Source of the DNA: Megasphaera sp. UBA5897
GTDB taxonomy: Bacteria > Bacillota > Negativicutes > Veillonellales > Megasphaeraceae
Assembly (NCBI GenBank): GCA_002431345.1
Contig: DJEN01000074.1
Location: forward strand, 1-31,086
Direction: 5' to 3'
DNA length: 31,086 bases
The position numbers and the translations under genes are program-made. This document shows positions 7,946 to 14,683 of the stretch, in pieces; position 1 is the first letter of the stretch, and every line of letters begins with the position of its first letter. A model generated the notes under the pieces. It made no database searches. It was not told the DNA's origin and saw only the letters and a program-made list of their open reading frames with translations.

Positions 7946-8009
7946 TGTGTTACCTATCTTTTTAGCTTATAATAGGGCTAATGTATGGAAAAGGAGGATG
8001 TATGATATA

Positions 8010-8708
8010 TTGGAATCATTAGAAGCAACAATGCTGTTTGATGTGGGTATGATTGCTCAGGTCATCTTACTTGATTTGGCATTGGGCGGCGACAACTCGA
8101 TTGTTATTGGCATGGCCGCAAAAAATTTACCGGCGCATTTACAGAAAAAAGCTATTTTGTATGGCACAGGGGGCGCCATTATTTTGCGTTTTATCATGGC
8201 GTTTATTGTTTCCTGGCTGTTTCATGTACCGTTTTTAAAAACGATAGGTGCCTTGCTGCTGCTATATATAGGTATTAAATTGATTGGTTCCTCTGATGGA
8301 GAAGATGAAGAAAACATTCATGTCGAAGCGAAAGAAACCTTGTGGCCGGCTGTCAAGACGATTATGCTGGCTGATGCGTTAATGAGTTTGGATAATGTAC
8401 TGGCCATTGTAGGAGCGACAAATAATCATTGGGGCTTGCTCATGATTGGCATGCTCATATCTGTACCTATTATTATATTTGGCAGTACGGTAGTAGCCAA
8501 AGTCATGAATACGTTCCCTATATTGGTCTATGCAGGCGGCGCTATTTTGGGATGGGCTGCCGGTGGCATGGTTGCGTCTGACCACTATTTGGCACAGTAT
8601 ATTACGATTGCTGCTGATAATCCGCAGGCAATTAAAGCTGCTTTGTTGTGTATTACACTGGCAGGCGGCTTTATATGGAAACGAATGCATCAGCCGAAAG
8701 CAGCATAA
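8010..8708 (+). CDS. TerC family integral membrane protein (YjbE/YkoY-like)
   Basis: A polytopic protein of about 232 residues in the TerC family, some of whose members export manganese or help metallate exported enzymes. About seven hydrophobic segments are visible. The paired acidic signatures of the family are present: LDLALGGDNSIVIGMAA in the first segment, and ADALMSLDNVLAIVGA after an acidic cytoplasmic loop (DGEDEEN). The start is uncertain. AAGGAGG at 7991-7997 directly abuts an in-frame ATG at 7998, which is too close. The TTG at 8010 has 12 bases of spacing and gives a family-like N-terminus; an ATG at 8031 is also possible. The gene stands alone between the larA terminator and the tRNA genes. 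The transported ion cannot be read from sequence. Confidence 0.85.
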   Translation: MESLEATMLFDVGMIAQVILLDLALGGDNSIVIGMAAKNLPAHLQKKAILYGTGGAIILRFIMAFIVSWLFHVPFLKTIGALLLLYIGIKLIGSSDGEDEENIHVEAKETLWPAVKTIMLADALMSLDNVLAIVGATNNHWGLLMIGMLISVPIIIFGSTVVAKVMNTFPILVYAGGAILGWAAGGMVASDHYLAQYITIAADNPQAIKAALLCITLAGGFIWKRMHQPKAA

Positions 8709-8863
8709 GTAATAGCAAAAGAAGATGCAGTAGAAATGCGTACAGTCTCTTGAAGGTTTAGGTCTTAAACTAGCCTTTGAGAAGAGCTGTACGGCATACT
8801 GCTGCTGTATTTTGCTGAAAAACAAAAAAGTTGGATTTTTTTAAAAAAGTTGTAAAAAATTCG

Positions 8864-8891
8864 TTGACTTTTGGTGGAAATATGGTATTAT
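8864..8891 (+). promoter_or_regulatory. Promoter of the tRNA-Pro/tRNA-Ser unit
   Basis: TTGACT (8864-8869), 16 bases, TATTAT (8886-8891). The first tRNA begins 16 bases after the -10 box. Confidence 0.75.
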
Positions 8892-8906
8892 ATAGAAGTC
8901 GGTTGA

Positions 8907-8983
8907 CGGGGCGTAGCGCAGTTTGGTAGCGCGCTTGGTTCGGGACTAAGAGGTCGCAGGTTCGAATCCTGTCGCCCCGACCA
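8907..8983 (+). tRNA. tRNA-Pro (anticodon CGG)
   Basis: A complete 77-nt cloverleaf. The acceptor stem CGGGGCG pairs with CGCCCCG, the D arm is GCGC...GCGC, and the anticodon stem CTTGG/CTAAG encloses loop TTCGGGA with anticodon CGG. The T arm is GCAGG-TTCGAAT-CCTGT. The discriminator is A and CCA is encoded. It reads CCG codons. The antisense strand gives a spurious ORF often seen opposite this tRNA. Confidence 0.97.
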
Positions 8984-8986
8984 CAT

Positions 8987-9045
8987 TTACACATTGGATG
9001 TTCATCCCGAGGACATCAAGAACTGAATAGTGAAACAATGTGTAA
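8987..9045 (+). repeat. Inverted repeat in the spacer between the two tRNAs
   Basis: TTACACATTG (8987-8996) and CAATGTGTAA (9036-9045) pair perfectly, with a nested GATGT/ACATC stem (8997-9001 with 9013-9017). In the precursor RNA this would hold the two tRNAs on either side of a long stem, a plausible processing structure. Confidence 0.55.
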
Positions 9046-9050
9046 GCCAT

Positions 9051-9142
9051 GGAGAGCTGTCCGAGCGGCTGAAGGAGCATGATTGGAAATCATGTATAGG
9101 GCTAACGCTCTATCGTGGGTTCAAATCCCACGCTCTCCGCCA
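9051..9142 (+). tRNA. tRNA-Ser (anticodon GGA)
   Basis: A 92-nt class II tRNA. The acceptor GGAGAGC pairs with GCTCTCC, the anticodon stem CATGA/TCATG encloses loop TTGGAAA with anticodon GGA, and the long variable arm (TAGGGCTAACGCTCTA) is typical of serine. The T arm is GTGGG-TTCAAAT-CCCAC. The discriminator is G and CCA is encoded. It reads TCC and TCT codons. Confidence 0.97.
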
Positions 9143-9149
9143 TAAACTG

Positions 9150-9181
9150 AAAAAGAACCTATGTTGATAGGTTCTTTTTTT
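9150..9181 (+). terminator. Terminator of the tRNA unit
   Basis: AAAAAGAACCTAT pairs with ATAGGTTCTTTTT around GTTG and is followed by more T, eight bases after the tRNA-Ser CCA end. Confidence 0.93.
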
Positions 9182-9197
9182 ATATCTAAATATATTT

Positions 9198-9369
9198 GGG
9201 CTCTTTGTCAAATGTTGGGGTGCTTTTCAAATTACTTGCTGCGGCAGGAGATACGAGATTTTATGAATATGGATTTTTACAAGATACCACCATGCAGGAT
9301 AGAATCAATTTTTACATTCCTTCAAAATACAATATAGAAATCCTTTTTATATTCTTTGAAAAAACGTAA
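9198..9369 (+). mobile_element. Possible insertion-sequence end with truncated reading frame
   Basis: After the tRNA terminator the sequence GGCTCTTTGTCAAATGTTGG (9199-9218) resembles, from memory only, the terminal repeats of ISL3-type insertion sequences. An open frame runs from TTG 9205 to TAA 9369 and looks protein-like, with RFYEYGFLQD near residue 18 and FYIPSKYNIE near residue 34. It has no ribosome binding site and no matching right end. It may be the left end of a decayed element inserted just behind the tRNA genes. It could equally be chance. Confidence 0.22.
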
Positions 9370-9408
9370 AATTATTGCGAATAAGTTTACATTTGTCTAT
9401 AAAAACAA

Positions 9409-9437
9409 TTGACAACATAAAAAAATAATGCTATCAT
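9409..9437 (+). promoter_or_regulatory. Promoter of the T-box/brnQ unit
   Basis: A consensus TTGACA (9409-9414), a 17-base spacer and TATCAT (9432-9437). The transcript would start near 9444 and include the whole T-box. Confidence 0.88.
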
Positions 9438-9443
9438 ATACAA

Positions 9444-9722
9444 CATAAAACTTGATATGATTGCAATGAAGAGAAGAGTAGGCAAAGAGAGTTGTTGCAG
9501 AGAATTCCCGTTTGGTGTAAGGGATACAATGAACTTTGGTGAAGATGGACTCTGAGCAGGCTGGTCGAATCGTTAGACCGTCCGGGTGCACCCGTTATCG
9601 TGCTAAGGTATTGAGAGTAATTTTCTTGCGTACCTGAAGAGGCTGAATTTGTGAAAATTTGGTAAAATTGGGTGGTATCACGGTGCTTCCGTCCCTTACA
9701 TGGGGATGGGAGCGTTTTTTTT
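9444..9722 (+). promoter_or_regulatory. T-box riboswitch upstream of brnQ
   Basis: A tRNA-sensing leader. Stem I shows AGTA (9477-9480), an AGAGA bulge (9500-9504) and the distal loop GGTGTAA. The conserved T-box TGGGTGGTATCACGG lies at 9669-9683. The antiterminator pairs GGG with CCC and ACGG with CCGT, leaving the 7-nt bulge TGGTATC. The competing terminator pairs GCTTCCGTCCC (9685-9695) with GGGATGGGAGC (9703-9713) before a run of T. Uncharged tRNA should stabilise the antiterminator and switch on brnQ. The T after TGG predicts a tRNA with discriminator A, as in Ile, Val, Leu and Met tRNAs. The specifier codon could not be assigned with confidence. Confidence 0.93.
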
Positions 9723-9786
9723 ATTGTAATCATTTCAAGTATAGTGTTGTTTTTTTGTATTTGCCTGTTTGGGAGGTAATGGTATT

Positions 9787-11103
9787 ATGAGTGGGGAAAA
9801 AGGGGTTATTCGTTTTCGAGACGTACTTATCTTGGGATTTGCTTTCTTTGCTACGTATTTTGGCGCCGGGAATTTGATTTTTCCGCCGCAGCTGGGTTTG
9901 AACAGCGGCAGCGATTTCATGTCCGGCTTAGCTGGCTTGACGCTTTCTGGTATTTTTCTTCCTATTTTTACATTGATTGTTATTGGCTTGAATGGTGATG
10001 TACATCAGATTACCAATCGTGTAGGCAAATATACGTATAATATTTTATTGGCAGCTTTAATGGTTGTTTGTACATTTGTATCTATTCCTAGAACTTGTGC
10101 GACAGCAATTCAGCTGGGGATTCAAGGGAATATTCCGGGTGCTCCGTTCATTCCTTTGGTTGCAGTATATTTTATTATTTCTTTTTTCTTTGCATATGAT
10201 CAAAACAATGTTATGGATCGCATGGGTAAGTATTTAACGCCGCTCTTAGCGTTGATTTTAGTTGTTATCGCTTTTTTGGGAATCTTTAATCCCTTAGGAA
10301 CTCCGGTGGCTCCGGCAGTACCGCAGCCGTTTGTCAATGCTTTTTTAGGCGGATATAATACTGGCGATGTGTTAGTAAGTTTTATTATGGCAACTGTATT
10401 TATTAAGGCAATTTACGCCAAAGGATATGTAAAGATTGAAGAACGAAATAAGACATTAACCTATTGCGGTATTGTTGCATTTGTTTTGTTATTGATTATA
10501 TATGGCAGCTTATTATATATGGGCGCTTGCGTCAGCGGGGAATATCCGCAGAATATAGGCCGTGCTGAACTTTTAGTTTCTATTATCCAGCGAGTTGGCG
10601 GCGCGGTTATGGTACCGATGGGAATTGCCGTTGTGTTGGCTTGCTTGACGACGGCTATTGGACAGATTTCTGCTGTAGCTGAATTTGTAAATACAGCAAG
10701 TAAAGGCAAAATTTCTTATAAAATCGTTGCGATTGTTTGCTGCGTGTTGTCAGCACTGACGGCTCTTTTGGGTGTAGACGGCATTGTTACGTATATTGGT
10801 TGGATTTTTGGCGTATGCTATCCGCCTTGCCTTGCACTGATGGTTTTGGGTATTATTGGGAAGGCTGTTGATACAAACGGCGGTCATAAAGGTGCTGTAT
10901 ATTTGGTTACAATATATGCCCTGCTGGAATCCTTGCCTGGATTGAGCAGCCTGCCTTTTGCAAAAGCGATCATTGCGATGACGCCGCTTTCTACGTATGG
11001 CTTTGGCTGGGTACCTGTTTTTATCGTTGGTTTTATCGGCGGCTTGATTATTGGTAAAATCTATGATCGTAAACGGGCTGATGTACCTGCTACAAGCAAG
11101 TAA
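9787..11103 (+). CDS. brnQ: Branched-chain amino acid transport system carrier protein BrnQ
   Basis: A 438-residue transporter of the LIVCS family, which takes up leucine, isoleucine and valine by cation symport. About twelve hydrophobic segments are visible. The N-terminal family signature is present (GFAFFATYFGAGNLIFPPQLG within residues 17-37), followed by RTCATAIQLGI and CLTTAIGQISAVAEF. ATG 9787 is used: GGAGG ends ten bases upstream, and the earlier in-frame TTG at 9769 overlaps the ribosome binding site. Expression is controlled by the T-box just upstream, which fits an amino-acid importer induced by starvation for its substrate. No clear terminator follows, only an imperfect hairpin without a T run near 11115. 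The exact substrate could differ, because the specifier does not clearly read as a branched-chain codon. Confidence 0.93.
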   Translation: MSGEKGVIRFRDVLILGFAFFATYFGAGNLIFPPQLGLNSGSDFMSGLAGLTLSGIFLPIFTLIVIGLNGDVHQITNRVGKYTYNILLAALMVVCTFVSIPRTCATAIQLGIQGNIPGAPFIPLVAVYFIISFFFAYDQNNVMDRMGKYLTPLLALILVVIAFLGIFNPLGTPVAPAVPQPFVNAFLGGYNTGDVLVSFIMATVFIKAIYAKGYVKIEERNKTLTYCGIVAFVLLLIIYGSLLYMGACVSGEYPQNIGRAELLVSIIQRVGGAVMVPMGIAVVLACLTTAIGQISAVAEFVNTASKGKISYKIVAIVCCVLSALTALLGVDGIVTYIGWIFGVCYPPCLALMVLGIIGKAVDTNGGHKGAVYLVTIYALLESLPGLSSLPFAKAIIAMTPLSTYGFGWVPVFIVGFIGGLIIGKIYDRKRADVPATSK

Positions 11104-11179
11104 TCCGCCAGGCAGCGCGGCAGTTGCATGCTGCGCATACAAAATATGGCAGCAGTCTGGTACATAGTGTGATAATAGC

Positions 11180-11208
11180 TTGACATACAGTAATGAAAAT
11201 GATACAAT
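11180..11208 (+). promoter_or_regulatory. Promoter of the infC-rpmI-rplT operon
   Basis: TTGACA (11180-11185), 17 bases, TACAAT (11203-11208). Transcription should begin near 11215. Confidence 0.88.
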
Positions 11209-11214
11209 AAGCCG

Positions 11215-11327
11215 TGTTGAAAACAAAGCAGAAGCTATCCGCTTCTCACCTTACATGGCTTTTATGTTACTAAGGTTTATGACGGAAACGTACGAGCGGA
11301 TAGTGCAATGCTATCCGTTCTTTTTTT
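11215..11327 (+). promoter_or_regulatory. Ribosomal-protein (L20-type) leader with attenuator
   Basis: The leader ends in an intrinsic terminator: GAGCGGATAG (11294-11303) with CTATCCGTTC (11311-11320), then seven T. An upstream segment, CTATCCGCTTC (11235-11245), can pair with the same GAGCGGATAG strand and can also close a local GAAGC/GCTTC hairpin, so the structures are mutually exclusive. This is the arrangement of Firmicute infC-rpmI-rplT leaders, where L20 represses its own operon by premature termination. The assignment to that class rests on position and architecture. Confidence 0.75.
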
Positions 11328-11343
11328 GTGGAGGTGAAAGACA

Positions 11344-11859
11344 ATTAGTAAGGAATTACGTGTCAACGATCAAATTAGAGCCCGTGAAGTCCGCGTGGTC
11401 AGTGATTCTAATGAACAGCTTGGTGTTATGTCTTTGCGTTCTGCTCGTCAAATTGCAGAAGAACGCCATTTGGATTTGGTAGAAGTAGCACCTAATGGCA
11501 AACCGCCCGTATGCCGTATTATGAATTATGGTAAATATCGGTACGAACAGCAAAAACGGGAAAAAGAAGCTAAGAAAAAACAAAAAGTCTTAACGCTGAA
11601 AGAAGTAAAACTGCGTCCCAATATTGAAGACCATGACTTCTATGTTAAGATGAAGGCAGCACAACGTTTTTTAGGCGATGGCAGCAAAGTAAAGGTTACC
11701 ATTATGTTCCGTGGCCGCGAAATGAGCCATCCGGAATTGGGTCGGGACTTGCTGATGCGTTTTGCTGATGAGCTCAAAGAAGCCGCCCATGTAGAAAAAG
11801 AACCTAAAATTGAAGGCAGAAACATGACGATGGTCATCGCTGCCAACAAAGCGAAGTAA
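11344..11859 (+). CDS. infC: Translation initiation factor IF-3 (ATT start)
   Basis: IF-3 binds the 30S subunit, keeps the ribosomal subunits apart and checks start-codon pairing. The protein has 171 residues. The frame is open upstream of the first ATG/GTG-type codon, and codons from 11344 encode the conserved IF-3 N-terminus SKELRVNDQIRAREVRVVSD, preceded by ATT. GGAGG (11330-11334) lies nine bases before ATT, an ideal distance, so the rare AUU start is very likely. AUU is the known infC start in many bacteria and lets IF-3 repress its own synthesis. The N-domain runs to about residue 80 (LDLVEVAPNGKPPVCRIMNYGKY), a Lys-rich linker follows, and the C-domain contains KVTIMFRGREMSHPELG. It is first in the operon with rpmI and rplT. 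Confidence 0.96.
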   Translation: MSKELRVNDQIRAREVRVVSDSNEQLGVMSLRSARQIAEERHLDLVEVAPNGKPPVCRIMNYGKYRYEQQKREKEAKKKQKVLTLKEVKLRPNIEDHDFYVKMKAAQRFLGDGSKVKVTIMFRGREMSHPELGRDLLMRFADELKEAAHVEKEPKIEGRNMTMVIAANKAK

Positions 11860-11876
11860 TAGGAGGAATATATATT

Positions 11877-12074
11877 ATGCCGAAATTAAAAACCCGCCGT
11901 GCAGCGGCAAAACGTTTCACTACAACTGGTACTGGTAAAATCAAACGTATGAAACCGTATAAATCCCACATTTTGGAATCCAAATCCCCGAAACGTAAAC
12001 GTAACTTGAGAAAAGCTACGCTCGTTTCCAAAACGATGACGGAATCCGTTCGTAAGATGTGCCCGTTCATCTAA
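11877..12074 (+). CDS. rpmI: 50S ribosomal protein L35
   Basis: A 65-residue, strongly basic large-subunit protein. It starts PKLKTRRAAAKRF and contains SPKRKRNLRKATLVSK, the L35 landmarks. The length is standard. AGGAGG lies just upstream of the ATG, 17 bases after the infC stop. It is second in the infC-rpmI-rplT operon and takes its expression from the leader upstream of infC. Confidence 0.98.
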   Translation: MPKLKTRRAAAKRFTTTGTGKIKRMKPYKSHILESKSPKRKRNLRKATLVSKTMTESVRKMCPFI

Positions 12075-12122
12075 TAGTAATATAGAGTGTTTTTTTAGAT
12101 ATAGATTTGGAGGAATTGACTA

Positions 12123-12473
12123 ATGGCTAGAATTAAAGTTGGCGTTACAGCACACGCTCGTCATAAAAAAATCTTAAAAATGGCTAAAGGTTATCGTGGA
12201 ACCCGCAGCCGTCTCTTCAAAAAAGCTAACGAAAGCGTAATGAAGGCTCTCTTCTACGCTCGTCGTGATCGTCGCGCTAAAAAACGCGAATTTCGTAAAT
12301 TGTGGATTGCTCGTATCAACGCAGCAACTCGTGCACAGGGCATGAGCTACAGCCGTTTTATCTACGGCCTTACAAAAGCTGGCGTTATTGTAGACCGTAA
12401 AATGCTTGCTGACCTTGCTGTCAACGATGCAGCTGCTTTTGCTAAACTCGTAGAAGTTGCTAAAGCACAGTAA
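12123..12473 (+). CDS. rplT: 50S ribosomal protein L20
   Basis: A 116-residue RNA-binding protein needed for early large-subunit assembly. The basic N-terminal arm (ARIKVGVTAHARHKKILK), GYRGTRSRLFK and the C-terminal block WIARINAATRAQGMSYSRFI are all present and full length. The start codon follows GGAGG. It is last in the operon and is the likely repressor that acts on the leader at 11215-11327. A strong terminator begins 13 bases after its stop codon. Confidence 0.98.
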   Translation: MARIKVGVTAHARHKKILKMAKGYRGTRSRLFKKANESVMKALFYARRDRRAKKREFRKLWIARINAATRAQGMSYSRFIYGLTKAGVIVDRKMLADLAVNDAAAFAKLVEVAKAQ

Positions 12474-12485
12474 ATAGCAGGAAAG

Positions 12486-12518
12486 AAAGCCGAGGGGCAT
12501 GTATCCTCGGCTTTTTTT
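12486..12518 (+). terminator. Terminator of the infC-rpmI-rplT operon
   Basis: AAAGCCGAGG pairs with CCTCGGCTTT, with seven T at the end. Confidence 0.93.
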
Positions 12519-12574
12519 GTACGTGTTTTGGCAAATGAATTTTACATTTAGCATAGGTTGGTTCTTCGTTTGTA

Positions 12575-12604
12575 TTGCTGAATGGAATTTTGACATGATA
12601 CAAT
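12575..12604 (+). promoter_or_regulatory. Probable promoter of the Ntn-hydrolase unit
   Basis: TTGCTG (12575-12580), 18 bases, then TACAAT (12599-12604) with a TGA extended -10. An overlapping alternative is TTGACA (12590-12595) with TATAAA after only 15 bases. Confidence 0.45.
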
Positions 12605-12636
12605 AAAGCCTATAAATCAGTAGAAAGGCGGTACAT

Positions 12637-13494
12637 GTGTTGCATATACGGATAAAGCGGTTGGTTTGTATGGGAATGGCCTTGTTTTTTCCTATGGGGC
12701 TGGTGCTTGGGTGTACGTTATTTGGCGCGCAGGGAAGCCGTGTGCAGGATGGCGGTGCGATTTTGGTAAAAAATCGGGATTGGCGGCCGGAATATCAGGA
12801 AATGCGGCTGGTTCAGGGAGCCTTGTATCGATTTTACGGCTTGTATGGGGGTACAGAAGATACCATGACGCTGAAAGGCGGCGTCAATGAAAAAGGATTG
12901 GCTGTTTTTTCGGCGTCTGCCAGTGTTATTCCGGCTGCCCAGCGAGCAGCTATGGGCAAAAAAACAGGATGTATCAAACGAATGCTGGGAACGTGTGCTA
13001 CTGTAGAAGAAGCATTGGACAAAACTGCCGCATGGGGCGGTCCTAAATTTTTCCTGTTGGCAGATGCTACTGAATTAGCCTATGTAGAAGTAGGAAAAAA
13101 CAATCAGATTGCAGTAAAAAGACAGAAAAACGGGACTTTGGCCCATACGAATTTTTATTTGAGCCAAGAATTTCAGCAGCTGAATTTGAAAGCAGGGATT
13201 TCGGCGCGGCACCGCTATGCGCGCATAGAAGCACTGCTGGATTCGCAGCATACACCCTATCGGCTTGATGATTTGCTGCCATACAGTACAGATCGGTCAG
13301 ACGGTCCGGACAACAGTGTTTGGAGAGAAGGAAGCCGTCCGCAGGGACCGCAGACTATAGCGACTTTCGGCGTTTGGCTGCATGCCCATGCCAAGCCGGA
13401 CGTATTTGTCAGGGTGCGGCAGCAGCCAACGGATAAAGGACATGAAACCGTATATCAGTGGAAGGGAGCGAATCTGTTCCCAGATAAATCATGA
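12637..13494 (+). CDS. Secreted C45/linear-amide C-N hydrolase (Ntn hydrolase)
   Basis: A 285-residue N-terminal-nucleophile hydrolase of the acyltransferase/choloylglycine-hydrolase superfamily, expected to cut a linear amide bond outside the cell. Residues 1-25 form a signal peptide: a basic start, a hydrophobic core and VLG before C26. C26 (CTLFGA) is the expected nucleophile once exposed by cleavage. The family motif VKNRDW (K45, D48) follows 19-22 residues later, then GGVNEKGLAVFSAS and AHTNFY with N172. The GTG start has AAAGGCGG five bases upstream; a TTG directly after it is an alternative. It is first of three same-strand genes, with a methyltransferase and a deformylase-like gene. 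The substrate is unknown; bile-salt or penicillin-type amides are family possibilities only. Confidence 0.82.
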   Translation: MLHIRIKRLVCMGMALFFPMGLVLGCTLFGAQGSRVQDGGAILVKNRDWRPEYQEMRLVQGALYRFYGLYGGTEDTMTLKGGVNEKGLAVFSASASVIPAAQRAAMGKKTGCIKRMLGTCATVEEALDKTAAWGGPKFFLLADATELAYVEVGKNNQIAVKRQKNGTLAHTNFYLSQEFQQLNLKAGISARHRYARIEALLDSQHTPYRLDDLLPYSTDRSDGPDNSVWREGSRPQGPQTIATFGVWLHAHAKPDVFVRVRQQPTDKGHETVYQWKGANLFPDKS

Positions 13495-13574
13495 CAGCAG
13501 TTTGCATGCCGTGAAAGAGAAACTGTTTTAGCGTAGGAAAGGTTATGGATTAAAGCGCGCAGGGGGAACAATAT

Positions 13575-14171
13575 ATGACAGCCAGTGAACAGGAATGGGA
13601 ACATATTTTGCACATTAAAACAGCCGGACGGGATGACAGCCAAGCTGACGGAGAACACCATCCTTATGAACCGACAGATTACTGCGTGTTGGAACGGCTG
13701 GCCAACAGCGGCTATATTCGCAAAAAAAGTACCTTGCTGGATTATGGCAGCGGCAAGGGACGGGTTGGTTTTTTCTTGTCGTACCAGACAGGCTGTCATT
13801 CTATTGGCGTTGAGTATGACAAGCGGTTGTGGCAAAAAGCGATGGCCAACTGGCAGACTGCGGCATCCTGCAATCGCGTTTCCTTTGTGTTGGCAGATGC
13901 GGCCGTGTATGACGTGCCGGACTGTGTGGACTGCTGTTTTTTCTTTAATCCCTTTGCTCTGCATACGCTCAAACGTGTTTTGGGCAGGCTGTTAGACTCA
14001 TGGCAGCGCAGGCCCCGGCAGATATATTTATGCTTTTACTATTTGTATGAAGATACAGCAGCCTATGTGGCACAGCACGTGCGGCTGCATTTGGAAGAAT
14101 GTATATCTTGTCAGGATTTGTTTCCCGGCGCGGACCGTAAGGAAACCATATGGGTGTATACGATTGTGTAG
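13575..14171 (+). CDS. Class I SAM-dependent methyltransferase
   Basis: A 198-residue cytoplasmic protein with a Rossmann-type methyltransferase core. Motif I is LLDYGSGKGRVGFF (residues 54-67), which binds S-adenosylmethionine. The acidic residue after strand 2 is E80 in IGVEYD. DAAVYDVPD (108-116) and FFFNPF (122-127) stand at motifs III and IV. The N-terminal HHPYEPTDYCVLERL resembles small methyltransferases annotated without a known substrate. ATG 13575 has AGGGGG eight bases upstream. It lies 80 bases after the Ntn hydrolase and 67 bases before the deformylase-like gene, probably in one transcript. What it methylates cannot be told from the sequence. Confidence 0.8.
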   Translation: MTASEQEWEHILHIKTAGRDDSQADGEHHPYEPTDYCVLERLANSGYIRKKSTLLDYGSGKGRVGFFLSYQTGCHSIGVEYDKRLWQKAMANWQTAASCNRVSFVLADAAVYDVPDCVDCCFFFNPFALHTLKRVLGRLLDSWQRRPRQIYLCFYYLYEDTAAYVAQHVRLHLEECISCQDLFPGADRKETIWVYTIV

Positions 14172-14238
14172 AAGCAAAGCCGGATATATAGTCAGTAGTG
14201 GAGCTATTCATGGTGTAATACGAAGGGAGACATGGCGA

Positions 14239-14649
14239 ATGGTACGAGAGATTGTACGGGATGTTATTTTTTTAGGACGGAAATCGCAGAAGGCAGTACG
14301 GGAAGATTTGCCGACAGCACAGGATTTATTGGATACGCTGGCAGCGCATCGGCAGGAATGTGTCGGCATGGCGGCGAATATGATTGGCGTGCTGAAAAAT
14401 ATTATCGTCGTGCATACGGAACAAGGCGATAAAATTTTTATCAGTCCGGTCATAGAACAGAAATGCGACCCCTATACGACGGAAGAAGGCTGCCTTTCTT
14501 TGACGGGCATGCGGCAGACGACTCGGTATCGGAAAATCGTCGTAGTGTATGAAGATATGAAAATGAAAAAACACCGTCGCACCTATACGGGCTGGACGGC
14601 TCAGATTATTCAGCATGAATGCGATCATGTAAATGGCATACTGATATAA
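14239..14649 (+). CDS. def: Peptide deformylase family protein (short, atypical)
   Basis: A 136-residue member of the peptide deformylase family, which removes the formyl group from new N-termini. Motif 2 (EEGCLS, metal ligand C85) and motif 3 (QHECDH, H126, E127, H130) are intact. Motif 1 reads CVGMAANMIG (41-50) rather than the usual GxGxAAxQ, so the catalytic glutamine position is M48. The protein is also shorter than standard deformylases (about 150-190 residues). I recall similar short forms in clostridia, so the change looks family-wide. ATG 14239 has GGGAG nine bases upstream; the open frame continues upstream through the methyltransferase gene but without support. It may be a second, specialised deformylase beside a standard one elsewhere. 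Confidence 0.87.
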   Translation: MVREIVRDVIFLGRKSQKAVREDLPTAQDLLDTLAAHRQECVGMAANMIGVLKNIIVVHTEQGDKIFISPVIEQKCDPYTTEEGCLSLTGMRQTTRYRKIVVVYEDMKMKKHRRTYTGWTAQIIQHECDHVNGILI

Positions 14650-14683
14650 TGAATAATCACAGAAAAAAGCAAATTCTATGAAA

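Noticed and set aside
8745..8795. Imperfect inverted repeat between the TerC gene and the tRNA promoter
   Set aside because: Arms pair only with several mismatches and no T run follows, so it is not a convincing terminator.
8770..8994. 74-codon minus-strand ORF containing DRIRTCDLLVPNQARYQ
   Set aside because: It is the antisense reading of tRNA-Pro, a well-known false gene call.
11110..11160. GC-rich imperfect hairpin after brnQ
   Set aside because: One mismatch and no T tail; not a convincing intrinsic terminator.
14047..14238. Upstream extension of the deformylase frame
   Set aside because: It overlaps the methyltransferase in another frame, and the good ribosome binding site and family-like N-terminus are at 14239.
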